This document shows positions 32,989-44,390 of a stretch of DNA of 64,000 nt, in pieces. The DNA is from Yamagishiella unicocca. Its lineage: Eukaryota > Chlorophyta > Chlorophyceae > Chlamydomonadales > Volvocaceae. The notes under the pieces are model-generated. The model made no database searches, was not told the DNA's origin, and worked only from the letters and a program-made list of their open reading frames with translations. The DNA is taken from contig BDSL01000166.1 in assembly GCA_003116995.1 (NCBI GenBank), positions 1 through 64,000 on the forward strand, written 5' to 3'. How positions within the stretch are numbered: position 1 is the stretch's first letter; each line of letters starts with the position of its first letter. The position numbers and the translations under genes are program-made.

Positions 32989-34798
32989 CTGCCCTTCGCC
33001 TCTTGGCTGTCTGCCGGTCCTGCCCCTCTTGGGGTTCTTCGTGTTCGTCGTTCTTTTCCCCTGTCCCTGCTCTTCTGCCCGCCCCCCTGGGTGCTGCCTC
33101 TTTTCCTGTCCTGCGCTCCCTGTTCGCCCGTGCCCGTGCTTTTCCTCCCGTCCCTGCTCGTCTCGTTGCCCGCCCTGTTTTCGCCCGCGGTTCCCCCGCC
33201 CCGTCGTTGCCCCTCTTCCCCGCCCCCTCCCGCCGCCTCTCCGGCTTTCCTTTTCTTCCCCCCTCCTTGTCCGTCCCGTCTTTTGCCCGCGGCTTTCCCT
33301 CCTTTTGTTGCCCGTTCCCCCCTCCCTTTCCCTGCCGTCGCCCTCCTCTCGCTTCTCCCCCTCCTTTGTCCCCCGTCCTTCGCCCTCTCCCGTCGCCCCT
33401 GCCGCCGCTCGCCTGTCTTCCCCCGCCGCTCCTCCCGCCTTGGTGCCCCCTCCGTCCGCTCGTCCGGCCGTGCCGCTTTTTGTCCTGGGCCCCGGTGCCG
33501 CTGCTCCCCTGGCCCCCCCGTGCCTCTCTTCCTTCCCCCGCCCCTTCCCCGGCTGCCCGTCCTCGTCCCCCCGCTGTTCTTTTCGCGGCTGTCCTCCTTC
33601 TCGCGTTCCTGCCTTCCCCGCCGCCGCTCGCCCCCTCGCCCCCCTCGTCCGTTCTTCTCTTGCCCCGCCCCCCCCCCCTCCTTTCCCTCTTCCTCCCCCG
33701 GCCCCCCTTCCGTCCCTCTTCTTGGGCTTTTTCCCTTCGGGTTTCCTCCTCCCCCTGCCTGTCGCGCCTTCCCCCGTTTCTTTCCTGCTTTCGGTCTTCC
33801 GCTCCTGCCCTCCTTCCCGCCGGTGGTCCTGTTCTCCCTTCCCCCTCTGCCCCCCGCGTGGTTTCCTTTTGTGCCTTCTCGTGCCGTTGGCTTCCTGCCC
33901 GCTGTCTCTCTTCCCTCTGCCTTTCCTCTGCCTTCTGTTTCTCTCCCTCCCCTGGGTTTCCTTGCTCCTGCCTCTTGTCTTCGCTCCCTTTGTCCCTCCT
34001 TCCCGCTCCCCCCCTCGTTTCCCTCCCCCCGGTGCTGCTTCTCTCTTCCTTGCCCCTTTCTTTCCTCCTCTCTCGCTCCCCCCCGCGTTTTGTTTCTCCC
34101 GCCGCTTGGTTTTCCCGTTCTCTTGCTTGTCCCCTTTCCCCGGGCCCCCGCTGTCGTCTTCGGTGCTGCTCCCCCTTCTGCTGCTCTGCCCCCCTCTTCG
34201 CTCGTGCCCTGGGCCTCCGTGTTTCTTGTGCTGGCCCTTCCTGTCCCCCGCTGCTGCCTGGTTTCGTGCCCCGTCCGTGGGTTTTGTGCTCCCCTTTTCC
34301 TCCCGCTGCTCCTCCCCCGGTCGGCGCTCCTCTCGCCCCTTCGCCCCCGCTGCCCTTTTTGGGCCGCCCCTGGCCCGTCCTGTTGGCCCCCGCTTCGCTC
34401 TCCCTTGCGGTGTTCTCTCTGCTCCTGTTCCCCTTCCCCCTTTTCCTTTCGGTTCTCGTCCCTTTTTCGGGTCTGCCGGCCCCCTCCCCTCGCTGCTTTC
34501 GTGTCTCCTTCCTTTCCTCTTGGTCTGGCCGCTCCTTTCTTCCCCCTTTTTGGTGGCCCTGCTTCTGTTGTCCCCGCCCTCGCTCCTCCCCCCCTCGTTC
34601 TTCTCGCCTTCTCGTTTCTGCCGGCGCTCCTCCCCCCCGTTGCCGTCCCTTTCTGGTCCCCTGCCGGTTTCGCCGCCTTCCCTCCCGTGCCTGGGTTTGT
34701 TCGCGGCCCCGTTCCCCGCCCTCCCGCCCCCTCTGCTTTCCCCCTCCTCCCTCTGTGCTTCCTGTCGCCGTCCTGTCTGCTGCCCCGCCGCTTTCTCC
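32989..34798 (+). CDS. chlB: Light-independent protochlorophyllide reductase subunit B
   Basis: ChlB, with ChlN, forms the catalytic component of the dark-operative protochlorophyllide reductase, which reduces protochlorophyllide to chlorophyllide without light. The frame opens MKLAYWMYAGPAHIG-like from the ctg at 32,989. HAPLGDDYFNVMR-type codons follow near 33,080, with DRHVLARGS after them, then KAVVFGDATH near 34,147 and [11 protein letters not shown] at about 34,203. It ends in VEVLYAAKEAL with tcc at about 34,796. Around 600 codons, within the range of algal ChlB. Its partner chlL lies at 60.95-61.83 kb on the other strand; chlN was not found. Several one-base shortfalls at lysine codons shift the frame. 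Confidence 0.94.
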
Positions 34799-34859
34799 CC
34801 TTCCCCCTTTTTCCCCGTTTTCCGTTCTCCCCCCCCTTTGCCCCGCCCCGTTTGTTTGT

Positions 34860-35790
34860 CGCTTTCCCTCTCCCGCGTCTCTTCTTTTTGCCTTCCCCTG
34901 TGTTTTTGCCCTCGGCCCCGCCTTTTTCTTCCCTTTTGTTTCCCTTCGTCCCTCTTCGCGGGCCGCCCCGTCGTTTGCCTCCTTTTTCCCGGCGGGCCCC
35001 CCCGCCGGGGCGTTTCTTTCTTTCCCCGCCCGCCCTTCCCTTGTTTTGTTTCCCTTCGTCCCTCTTCGCGGGCCGCCCCGTCCCCGCCGGGGTGTCCCCC
35101 TTCCCTCCTTTTTCTTCCCGTTTTTTTCTTCCCCCGGCTCTTCCCCTCTGGGGCCCGTCGCTTTGTTTCTTCCTTTGGTTTTTTTCTTCCGGCGGCCGCC
35201 CCTCCCCGCCCCGTCCCCTTCGGGGTGTCCCGCTCCCCGCCCCTCCTTTTTCTTCCCGTTTGTTTCTTGTCCCCTGCGGGGTCCCCCGGCCGCCCCGTCC
35301 CCTTCGGGGCCGGCCCCCGCCGCGGGCCGCCGGGCCCCCCGCCGCGGGCCTTCCCTCCGGTCCCCGCCGGGCCCCCCCGCCGCGGGCCGCCGGGCCCCCG
35401 CCTTCCCTCCCGCTCCGCTTTCTCCCCCCCCCTTTCCTTCCCCCCTCCGCGTTTTTCCCTTCCCTTCCCGCCCCGCCGCCCCGTTCTTTCGCCCCTTTGG
35501 GGTTCTTTCTTCCTTTCTCCGCCCCCCCCCCCCCGCTCTGTTCTTTTCTTGTCGCTTTGTTTCTTGTCCCCTGCGGGGCCTCCGCCCCCCGCTCCTTTTC
35601 CCCCTCGGGGCCTCGCCTCTCGCCGCCCCCCCGTTTTTTCCCGCCCTTCCCCCCCTTGGGCCGCCCCCCCCCGGCCGCCCTCCCCCCCCGTTTTTTCCCT
35701 CCTTCCCCGCCCCCCCCCCGCCGTCTTGTTTCCCGCCGGGCCCCCTCCTTTGGCCGCCCTGCCTTTCCCTCTTCGGCCGCCGCCGGGGCC
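34860..35790. repeat. Hairpin-repeat block downstream of chlB
   Basis: Copies of gtttcccttcgtccctcttc at 34,938 and 35,048, the gtcccctgcggggtcccccg unit (35,269), gtccccttcggggccggccc with the ccgccgcgggccgccgg box (35,298-35,335), repeated once more immediately downstream, and cctttttcccggcgggcccc. Confidence 0.9.
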
Positions 35791-35949
35791 CGCTCTCTCC
35801 GCCCCCCTCCCCGCGGGTGCTTCTGTCTTGCTCTGCGCCTCGCTCCGCTTGCCGCGGCCTCCCCCCCCTTCCCCGCCGGTGCTCTTTCTTTCTCGCCCCT
35901 CCCGTTGCGTCCGGCCCCCTCCTGTTCTCCTCTTCCCGTTGTTTCCTCC

Positions 35950-36023
35950 CGGGCTGTCGCGCCGCTTGGTCGCGCCTGTGCTTTGGGCGCCTCGGGTCGC
36001 CGGTTCGCCTCCTGTCCTCCCGC
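35950..36023 (+). tRNA. trnP-UGG: tRNA-Pro (TGG)
   Basis: D-arm gcgccgcttggtcgcgc decodes GCGCAGCTTGGTAGCGC, the characteristic trnP D-arm. The anticodon loop is tttgggc with anticodon TGG, which needs no A/C assumption. T-arm gccggttcgcctcctgt and acceptor cgggctg/cctcccg pair fully when c's are read as A where required. Confidence 0.93.
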
Positions 36024-36339
36024 TCCCCCGCCTTTTTTCGTCTTCCCCCTCCCCGCCCTCTCTTCTTTTGTTCTCCTCTCCGTCTCCCTCCTTCTCCCCC
36101 CCTCCGCCCTCCCTCTCCTCTCTCTTTTGTCCCCCCCTCGTTTTCCCCCCGCGCCCCGTCGTTCCGCTCCGTTCCTTCTTGGTTCCTCCGCCTCTCCGCC
36201 GCCCCCCCTCTGTCCTTTTCCGCTCTCCCGGCTGCTCTTTTTGCTGGCTCCTCTTCGTCGTCTTCTTCCGCGCCCCGGCGGGTCCTCCCCCGCCTCGGCT
36301 CCGTCCCTTCCTTTCCGGCTCTCCGTCCCCCGGCCCTCC

Positions 36340-36605
36340 TTCCCCCTTCTTTTCTTTTCTTTTTGTTTCTTGTCCCCTTTTTTTCCCCTTTCTTGTCGCT
36401 TTGTTTCTTCCTTTGGCCGCCCCCCCCGCCGGGGCCTTTTTCTTTTCTTTTCTTGTCGCTTTGTTTCTTGTCCCCTGCGGGGCCTCCTCCCCCCGCTCCT
36501 TTTCCCCCTCGGGGCCTCGCCTCTGGCCGCCCCCCTGGCGGCCCCCGCCGCCCTCCCTCCCCCCCGCCCCGCCGCCCGCCGGGGCCCGCCCGTCGTTCCC
36601 CTCCC
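36340..36605. repeat. Hairpin-repeat block
   Basis: Contains cttgtcgctttgtttcttcc, gtcccctgcggggcctcctc and ctccttttccccctcggggc (36,496), units shared with 35,580, 39,210 and 59,360. Confidence 0.87.
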
Positions 36606-37330
36606 CTCCTTTTTCGGCTCCTCCCCCCTTCCCTCCTCCTTCGCGTCGCCCTTTGTCCGCCTCCTCCCCTTGCGGCCTCGCCTTGCGGGGCTCGCCCCCC
36701 CCTCGTTTCCTTCCTCTCCGGCTTCCGTTGCTCTTGGCTCTTGCCTTTGGCTCCGTCGTTTTCTGTTCTCCCGCTCTCCGCTCGTTGTTGGGCTCCCTGC
36801 CTTTGTTGCCCCCCCCTCTTTCCCGGTCTTTTCGTTCCCCTTCGGGGCCGTCTCCCTTTTGGTGCTTTTTCGCTCCTCTTCCTCTTCCCTCCTCTTGTCG
36901 TTTCCTTTCGTTCCGCTCTTCGGCTCCCCCCCGGGGCCCCCCCTTTGCCCCGCCTTGCCTGTTTCCTCGGTTCCGCCCCTCGCGCTTTCTTTTTCGCCCG
37001 CCCCCCCGCTTTCCGGTGCGCTTCTTTTGTTGCTTGTGCCTCCCTTCTCTTTCTTCTTTTGCCGCCCTCGCCGTTTTGCTGCCCTGCTTGGCCGCCGTCC
37101 TGTTCTCGCCTTTCTTCCCCCCCTTCCCTTTCTGCTGCTTTCGGCCCCTTCCCGTTTCGTTTCCCTCTCCCCTCGTTGTCGTGTCCTCCCCGCCTTCCTG
37201 CTCCCTCCGGTCCCCCTCTTTTTCTCGTCGCTTCCCTCCCTTTCTCTCTCCTTCGGTTCCTCCCCTCTCGCGCTGTTGGCGTCTTTCTCCTCGCGCTCTC
37301 CTTTTTCCCCCGTCGTTTCCCTGGTCCTCC
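36606..37330. other. Unassigned region
   Basis: About 700 bases with few repeats and moderate G. No protein motif could be fixed in either strand. Confidence 0.3.
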
Positions 37331-37990
37331 CCGCGGCTTTTCTTTTCTTTCCCCTTCTTTTCTTTTCTTCCCCCGGCCGCCCCCCGCCCCGCCGGGGCCC
37401 TTTCTTTTTCTTCCTTTGGCCGCCCTCCCGTCCGGCTTCTGTCTCTGCCCTTGCCCTTCCCGCCCTCTCCCCCCTTGCCGTTCGCTCCCCCTTCCCGGTT
37501 CGCTCTCCTGCGCCTTCTGTCCTTTCCCTGTCGTTCCCCCTTTGGGGGCCCCGCCCCCGCGGTCCCTCTCTTGTTCCCCTTGCTTTTCTTTTTTTCTTCC
37601 CGCGGCCGCCCTTCCCTCGTTTCCCTCCTTCCCCCTTTTTTTTGTTTCCCTTCTTTTCGTTCTTTCTTCCTTCGGCCGCCCCCGCCCCCCGTTGTTTTTT
37701 TCTTTTGCCGTCCCCTCTGGGGCCGGCCCCCGTCGGGGCCCTCCCCGCCGGCCCCTCTTTCCCTTCGTCCCTCTTCGCGGGCCGCCCCGTCGTTTTTTTC
37801 TTGTTTGTTTTTTTCTTTCCCTTTCCTTCCCCCCCGCTTCGTTTTTTTCCTTCCCTTTCCCGCCCCCCTCCCTCCTCTTCGGGGCTGTCCCCCTTTCGCC
37901 GCCCCGCCTCGCCTCCTTTTCCTTTCTTCCCCCCCGGGGGCCGCCCTCCCTCTCTCTGGGGCTCTCCTCTGGTCCCTCCCCCGCGGGGGC
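37331..37990. repeat. Hairpin-repeat block
   Basis: Includes the long copy at 37,649-37,754 of the unit at 28,982-29,087, and a partial gtccctcttcgcgggccgcc module near 37,768. Confidence 0.88.
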
Positions 37991-38138
37991 TGTCCGCCTC
38001 TTCCCCTCGTCGTCGTCGTTGTCTTCCTTCTTCCGCCCCCCCCCGTTCCCCTTGGGCCCCTCCCGCTCCTCTCTCTTCCTCGCCCCCCCTGTCCCCCTGT
38101 CTCTCCCCCCTTCTTCCCCTTTTTCCTGCCGGCTCTTT

Positions 38139-38277
38139 CTGCCCCCTTTCGCCCTGGTCCTTGCCCCCTTCCTGCCGCCTCTGCCCCCTTTGCCCCCTTG
38201 TCGCCGTTTTCCCCGTTCTTCCTGTCTTCTTTCTTTTCTTCGCTTTTGTTTGGCCCGCTGCTGTTCGCTTTCGCTCC
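38139..38277 (+). CDS. psbK: Photosystem II protein K
   Basis: PsbK is a single-span membrane subunit of the photosystem II core. The decoded frame gives MTTLALVLAKLPEAYAPF-like codons from the ctg at 38,139, then PIVDVLPVIP and the FFLLLAFVWQAAV helix, ending with an arginine-type codon and tcc (TAA) at 38,275-38,277. About 46 residues, as in green algae. Two lysine or proline positions show a base missing from expected A/C runs, so the literal frame shifts. Tryptophan tgg at 38,251 anchors the match. Confidence 0.92.
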
Positions 38278-39030
38278 TTTCCTTCTCTTTCCTTCTCCTT
38301 CCTCCTTCGCCTTCCCTCGTCCCTTCCTCCTTTGCTGCCCCTTTTTCCTTCGCTCTCGCCCCCTCCCCTCCCCTTGCTTTTTTTCCCTCTCGTTGTTTTC
38401 CCTTCCTCCGTCGTCCTTTCTTCCCCCGGCCGCCCTCCCTCCTGCGTCTTTTCCTCCCCGTTTGGCCTTTCGCTGCCGGTCCTTCTTTGCCCGCGCCTCT
38501 TTTCCCCTTCCCTCCCGTGCCGCTCCGCGCCCGGCCCTCTTTTTCTCGTTCCCCTCCTTCTGTCCCCCCGCTTGTTTCCCTCTCCCCTCTCTTGTGCCTC
38601 CCCTTTCCTGCTCTGCGCGTCCCCTCTTTTCGTTTTGCTTCCTTCTCCCGTTCTTCCCTGGCCCTCTCTTCCCCTTCTTGTCCGCCTTCCTCTCCGCCTC
38701 CCCCCCGCGGCCTTCGCCTCCGCGTTTTCTCCGTGCCCGGGCGGTGTCCTCGGCCTCTCGCCGCTGGGGGCGTTTCCTTTCTCCTCCTCTCTCCCTCTTT
38801 TGCCCCCTGTCCCTCTTCCTCCCCGTCTTCCTCCTCCCTCGCTCTCTCTCTCCCCCTCCCGCTTTTGGCCGCTCGTTGCTTCCCGCTGTTTTCCCTCCTC
38901 TCTCCCTCCGCCCTTTTTTTCTCGTTCCCCTCCTCCTCTTTTTCTCGTCTCTCTCCCTCTCGCTCTTCCTCTCCCGCTCTCTCCCTCTCCCTCTTTTTCT
39001 CTCTGCCTCTCCTCTCTTCTCGCCCTTCTT
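38278..39030. other. Unassigned spacer downstream of psbK
   Basis: Mostly unique, with one cttcccccggccgccctccc copy near 38,420. The G-rich segment at 38,720-38,780 was checked as a tRNA and did not fold convincingly. Confidence 0.3.
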
Positions 39031-39670
39031 TTTCCCCCGGTCCTTCCCTCTTCTTTTTGCCTTCCCCCCGGGGCCTTTTTCTTCCCGTTTGGTCTCCGCC
39101 TCGCTTTCTCCCTCCTTTTTCTTCCCTCGCCGCGGGCCGCCGGGCCCCCCCGCCGCGGGCCGCCCCGTCGTTTCTTGTCGCTTTGTTTCTTGTCCCCTGC
39201 GGGGCCTCCGCCCCCCGCTCCTTTTCCCCCTCGGGGCCTCGCCTTTGGTTCCCCGCCGGGGCCCCGCCCCCCCCGCTGGGCCCGCCCCGTTCTTTCTTCC
39301 CCCCTGCTCTGTTCTTTTCGTTCTTTCTTCCTTTGGCCGCCCCCTCCCCCCTGCCCCGCCTTTTTTTCTCCGCCCTCCTTTTTTTCTTCTTTTCGCCGCC
39401 CTGCCGCCTTCCCCCCCCCGGCCGCCCCCCCGTTTTTTTTGTTGTTTTCTTCCCCCGGCCGCCCTGCTGTCCTTCCCCGGCGGCCCTTTGTTGTTTCTTC
39501 CTTTGGTTTTTTTCTTCCCGCGGCCGCCCCTCCCCGCCCGCCCGCCCCCGGCCCCCTCCGTCGTGGTCCTTTCTTCCTTTGTTTTTGCCTTTGGCCCCCT
39601 CTTGCCGCCCCCCCCCCGGCCGCCCCCGCTCCCCGCCCTCCCCCCCCTCCCCTTCGGGGCCGGGGCCTCG
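39031..39670. repeat. Hairpin-repeat block
   Basis: Contains ccgccgcgggccgccgggcc (about 39,130), cttgtcgctttgtttcttgt, ctccttttccccctcggggc and several cggccgcccc boxes. Confidence 0.88.
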
Positions 39671-39769
39671 TGTTCCCCTCCTGTTCCTTCTCCTCCCCCC
39701 CTCGCTTCCCTCCGTTCCGCCCTTTGGGGTCTTCCCCTCCCTTCCTCTTCGCTTCCCCGCTCTTCCCCT

Positions 39770-41010
39770 TCCTGCCCCTCCTCGTTCCCCCCCCGCCCCT
39801 CCTGTCCGCCCCCCTTCCCGCCTTGCCCCCCGCCTCCCTTTTTCCCTCGCCCTTGGGTTCCTCCGTTCTCCCGTCCTCCTCCTCCGGTCTCCCGGCCTTG
39901 CCCTTTTGTTTGCCTGTTCTTCCGCTCCTGCTGCCGGCTTCCGCCTTTGCCTGTGGTTCCCCCCTCCTCCTTTCCCTGTCCCCTCTGTTGTCCGCCCCTC
40001 GCCTTGTGGTTGCTCCCCCCTCCTCCCTGCCGCGTGCCGCCCCCCTTCTTCTTTCGTTCCCCCTCTCCTTGCGCTTCGCCTTTCGTGTGCGGTGTCCTCG
40101 TCCCCGGTTTCGCCCTCCCCCTCCCCGTTCCCTCTCTTTTTTCTGCCCCCCCCGCCGCCGTCCCCCCCGTTGTCCCCCGCTCCTGTTTCCTCTCCCGTTT
40201 TTTTGCCCCTTTCTCCCCCCGTTCCCCCGCTCCTTGTGTTGGTCTTCCCCTCCCCTTTCCCCGTTCTCCGTGCTTTTTCGTGTCCCCCGTTCTCCCCGCC
40301 CTGTTGCTCCTGTCCCCCGCCCTGTCCTCGCTCCCCCTCTTCTCCTGCTCGTCCGCCTGGTTTCTCTGTTTCCCGTTGTGGCGTTGGCCTGTCGCTGTCC
40401 CCCTTGTCCCTTCGTTCCTCCCTTTTCTCCCCCCTTTCTCTTCCCCCCGTTGCGTTTTTGGCTTCGCCCTTCCCGCTTCTCCCGCTCCTCCCGCTGCCCC
40501 CGGCCTTCCTGGCCTTTCCTCCCCCGGGCCTTCCTCCTTCTCTCCCGTTTCCCGTCCTTCTCCTTCCCCTCCTTCCCGCCGTTCTTTCTCCTCCCCTTGG
40601 TCTTCTTTGTTTCCCCTCCTCCCCCCTTCGGCCCCCTCCCTGTTTCGCTCCCGCCTGTGTTCTTTTGTTTGTGGCCTCGGCCCCTCCGCCCCTGCTCCCC
40701 GCGCCTCGCCCCCTCCCTTTGTGCCGCCCCTGTCCTCCTGTTTTTCCCCTCGTCCGCGTGCCCTGGCCCGTCTCCGTGTGCGTCGTGGCGCTTGTCTGTT
40801 TCCTCTTCTCCGTGCGCTGTCTTCCTTGTCCTCCCCCGCGCTTTTTCTTCCGGCGCCGCGTCCCTTTCCTCCTCTCTTTTCCCCCCTGCCCCCCCCGCGC
40901 CGCTCCTGTCCTCGTCCTCGCCGCTGTTCCCGTTGTTTTCCCCTGGTCCCCGTGCCCCCTCGTCCCCTGTTTCCGTGTGGTTTTTTCCGTTCCCCTTTTG
41001 CCCGTGCCCT
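39770..41010 (-). CDS. tufA: Elongation factor Tu
   Basis: EF-Tu is the GTPase that delivers aminoacyl-tRNA to the plastid ribosome; it is plastid-encoded in most green algae. On the - strand (g read as g or t) the N-terminus is MSRxKFERKKPHVNIG from 41,010, followed by the P-loop region HVDHGKT near 40,940. NRHYAHVDCPGHADY, containing the G3 motif DCPGH, lies at about 40,749-40,796, and the C-terminal AIREGGRTVGAGV at 39,794-39,826. About 1,240 bases fits the usual 410-420 residues. The exact stop was not fixed because of a frame slip near 39,785. Confidence 0.93.
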
Positions 41011-41059
41011 CGTTCTGTTTCCCCGCTTTCCCTTTCTTCCCTTCGTCGTTTCTCCTTTC

Positions 41060-41830
41060 GTTCCCCTTCTTTTGTTTCCCTTCGGTTCTTTTCTTCCTTT
41101 GGCCGCCCCGCCCGCCTTCTTTTTCGTTTCCCTCCGGTCCCCGCCGGTCCCCGCCCCCCCGCCGGGGCTGGCGTCTTTGTCGTTTGTCCGCCTTTTTTGT
41201 CCCCTTTGTTTTTTTTTCTTTCTTCCCCCTCCGGGCGCCGCCCGCCCTTCCCTTGTTCGTGTTTTGTTTCCCTTCGTCCCTCTTCTTTTTGCCTCCCCGC
41301 CGGGGCCTTTTTCTTCCTTTGGTCCCCCGCCGGGGCCCCGCCCCCCGGGCCGCCCCGCCGTCCCCCCTTCCCCTCCCTCTGGCCCCGTTTCGTTCTCCTT
41401 TGGTCTCGTTCCCCTTCTTTTTGCCTTCCCCCGCGGGGCCGGCCCCTCCCCCCCCCCGTTTTTTCTGTTTTCTTCCCCGTCTTGCCGTCGTCTCTTCCTT
41501 TGGCCGCCCCCCGGCCCTCTTTTCGTTTTTTTCTTCCCGCGGCCGCCCTCCCCGCCCCGCCGCCCCGCCGGGCTCCCGCCCCGTCCCCCCGGCCCCGGCG
41601 TCGTTCTTTCTTCCCCGTCTTGTTTCCTTTCGGGCCCCCTCCTTCTTTTTGCCTTCCCCTTTGTTTTTGCCCTCGTTTCTTCCTTTGGCCGCCCCCCTGC
41701 CGCCCCCCCCCCTCCCGGGGCCCCGCGTTCCCCTCCTCTTTCTCCTCCCGCTCCTTCCCCTTTTCGCGTCGTTCCGCTCTTCGCTCCGTTGGCCTTCCCC
41801 TTGGGCCCCGTCCCGCGTTGGTTTGTCTCC
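41060..41830. repeat. Hairpin-repeat block upstream of tufA
   Basis: Contains gtttcccttcgtccctcttc (41,266), the long unit 41,408-41,486 shared with 11,338-11,423, cttcccgcggccgccctccc (41,532) and cttccccttgggccccgtcc near 41,790. Confidence 0.88.
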
Positions 41831-41959
41831 GCCCCCTGCTTTTCCCCTTTTCCCTCGGTTTTGCTTGTTTCGTGTTCTTGCTCTCTCTCCCCTTTTTCGG
41901 GTTCCGTCCTCCTCTCCGTCCCGCCTTCCTCTCTCGCTCCTCTCCCCTCGTTGTCGTTC

Positions 41960-43135
41960 CCCCTTCTTTTTGTTTCCCTTCGGGCCCCGGCGTTTTTTTC
42001 TTTTCTTTTCTTCCTCTGGCCGCCCCCCCCCCGGCTCTTCCCCTCTGGGGCCCGTCGCTTTGTTTCTTCTTCCCCGCCGGGGCCCCGCCCCCCGCTCCCC
42101 GCCCTCCTTTTTCTTCCCTCGCCGCGGGCCGCCGGGCCCCCGCCCTTCCCTTGTTTTCCTTCTTTTTCCCCCCGGGCCCCCCGTGGCCCTCCCTCTCGCC
42201 CTTCTGGTTGTCCCTCGTCGTTTCTTTTTTTTTCTCGTTCTCCCCCCCCGTTCCCCCCGTCGTCTTTCCCCTCTCCTTTTTCCCCTTTTTCCCCTCCCCT
42301 TTTCTTGCCTTTTCTCGTGGTTTCCCCTCCCCTTTGTTTTCTCGTTCTTGCTTTCTGGCGCTTTCCTGCTGTCGTTTCCGCTTCGCTCGCCGCTCTCCGT
42401 CCCGCGTTGCTTCGGGTCCTTCTTCTTTCCCCTTTCTCCTTTCTCGCCCCTCTCCCGGCTGTCCCGCCTCCTGGTGCCTCTCTGGCCTCCTCCTTTCCTT
42501 TTCGTCCCCCTCCGGTTTGTTTGTTCCCCTTCTTTTTTTTTCTTCCCCCGGCCGCCCTCCCGCCTCGCCTCTGTTTCTTTTCCTGTTTGTTTCCCTTCTT
42601 TTTCGTTTCCCTCCTTTTCTTTTCCCTGCTTTTCTCCCCCGGCGCCCCCCTTCTTTTTGTTTCCCTTCGTCCCTCTTCGCGGGCCGCCCCGTCGGCCCCC
42701 GGCTTTTTCTTCCTTTGGCCGCCCCCCGCTCCCGCCCCCCCCCCTCCGTCGTTGTCCTTTCTTTCTTTGGCCGCCCTCCCTCCTCCCCCCCCGCCGGCGG
42801 CCCCCCCCCGTTTTTTGTCCCCTTTGTTTTTGTTTCCCTTCGGTTCTTTTCGTTGTTTCTTTCTTTGGCCGCCCCGCGTCCCCCCCGCTTCGTGCTTTTC
42901 TTGTCGCTTTCCCCCCCGGCGGGGCCTTTTTCTTCCCCCGGTTCTTCCCCTCTGGGGCCCGTCGCTTTGTTTCTTCTTCCCCGCCGGGGCCCCGCCCCCC
43001 GCTCCCCGCCCCCCGCTCCGTCGCCTCTGGCCCCCCCCCCGTTTTTTTCCGCCCTGCCCCCCCCCCCCCCCCGCTTTTTTTCTTCCCCCGGCCGCCCCTC
43101 CCCCCCCCCGGCGCCCTCCCCGTCGTTCCCCTTTC
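41960..43135. repeat. Repeat blocks between tufA and 43.1 kb
   Basis: Two blocks (41,960-42,190 and 42,530-43,135) with the tcttcccctctggggcccgt box plus hairpin at 42,033-42,101 and 42,942-43,010, and gtttcccttcgtccctcttc at 42,659. 42,190-42,530 is unassigned. A 16-base C run lies at 43,057-43,072. Confidence 0.85.
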
Positions 43136-44390
43136 CTCGCCCCTTTGTCGCTTTCCCCCTCCCCGCCGTCCCCGCGCTTTCCCTCCCCCGCCCTCCTCCC
43201 CTTTTTCTCGGTCCCCTCCCGGTCGTCCCCCCTCTCCGTCTGCTCTGGGGCCCTCCCCTTGGTGGCGCCGCGGGCTCTTTTTCGGGCTGTCGTTTTCCGT
43301 TGTCCCCTCCCTCCCTCGCTTTCGGGCCGGGTCCTCCCGGCTCCCTGGCTTTGTTCTGCGCCGCCTCCCCGCTGCCCGCCGCGCCCCCGCTCCCCTCGCC
43401 TTCTCCTCCGTTTTCGTTTTTCCCCTTCCCCCCCGCCCCCGTCCTTCCCCCCTCTCCCCCGCCGCCGCGCTTCCCGCTCCGTCCTCCGCCCTTCTGGCGT
43501 CGCTCCCCTCCCCTGCCTGTCCCCCTCCCTCCGGCCCCTTTCTTTCTGGTTCGCCTCCTCCGTCCCCCGGTTTCCTCCTTCTTTTTCCCTTCGTCCTCCC
43601 TGCTTCTTTTTTCTTCCCGCGGTCGCTTTTTTTTGCTCGCTCTTTCCGGCGCCGGGTTCCCTCTTGTGCCTCTCCCGCCCCTTGCTCTGTTTGCCTCCCC
43701 CTTCTTGTTCTCCCCTTTGCGCTCTTTGTTGCTTTCCTCGTGTCCCTGGCCTTGCCCCTGTCGCTTTTTTCGCTCCCCCCGCGTTCCGCCTCCGTGTTCC
43801 CCTGTCCCCCCTCCTCTCCTTCCTTCCCCCTGTGCTTTCCCTTTTTTTTTTCCCGTCGCCTTTGTTGTCCTCGTCCTCCCCCCCCGTCCTTTTTTTCTTC
43901 TTCTTCCTTTTTTTCCCCTCCCCTCTCTTTTCCTTTTCCTTTTTTTCGCCCTCTGTTTCGCTTGTTCCTCGCTCTCCCGTCCTCGTTTTCCTTTTCCCCC
44001 GTCCCCCGGCGGTTCCCTGGCTGTCGTTTCGTCCGCTCCCCCGTCCGGCTGGGGTTTTCCCCCTTGTTCGTTTCCCTTGTTTTCTGTCCGTGCCCTTCTC
44101 CCTTTCCCCGGGCTCCTCCTCTCTCTCTTGCCTCTTTGGCCCCTCCTTTGCTTGCGCTCTTCCTTGCCGCCGGGTCTGCTCGCCCCCCGCCTTCCGCTCT
44201 CCCCTTTCCCGGCCCTTTTTCCGTCTGGTCTCCGTTTGCTCTGTTCTCTCCCGTTTTCTCCCTTGTTCCTCCCGTCCTTCCCCCCTGTCCTCCCCCCCCC
44301 CCCCCTGCCCCTTTCTCTTGTTTTTTTCCGCGTCCTCCCGTTCCCCTCGCCTCCCTTTGTCCCGCTCCCTCCCCCTTCCGGCCTTTTCTT
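43136..44390. other. Unassigned region where rps8 might be expected
   Basis: About 1.25 kb, nearly repeat-free, next to rpl5. In Chlamydomonas rps8 follows rpl5, so I looked for rps8 on the - strand but could not match its N-terminus or C-terminal motifs. A gene is likely given the absence of repeats. A 14-base C run lies at 44,292-44,305. Confidence 0.35.

Noticed and set aside
38720..38780. G-rich tRNA-like segment
   Set aside because: No D-arm, anticodon stem and T-arm could be paired together.
43480..43570. + strand tRNA suggested by ggttcgcctcctcc
   Set aside because: T-stem and acceptor do not pair even with c read as A.
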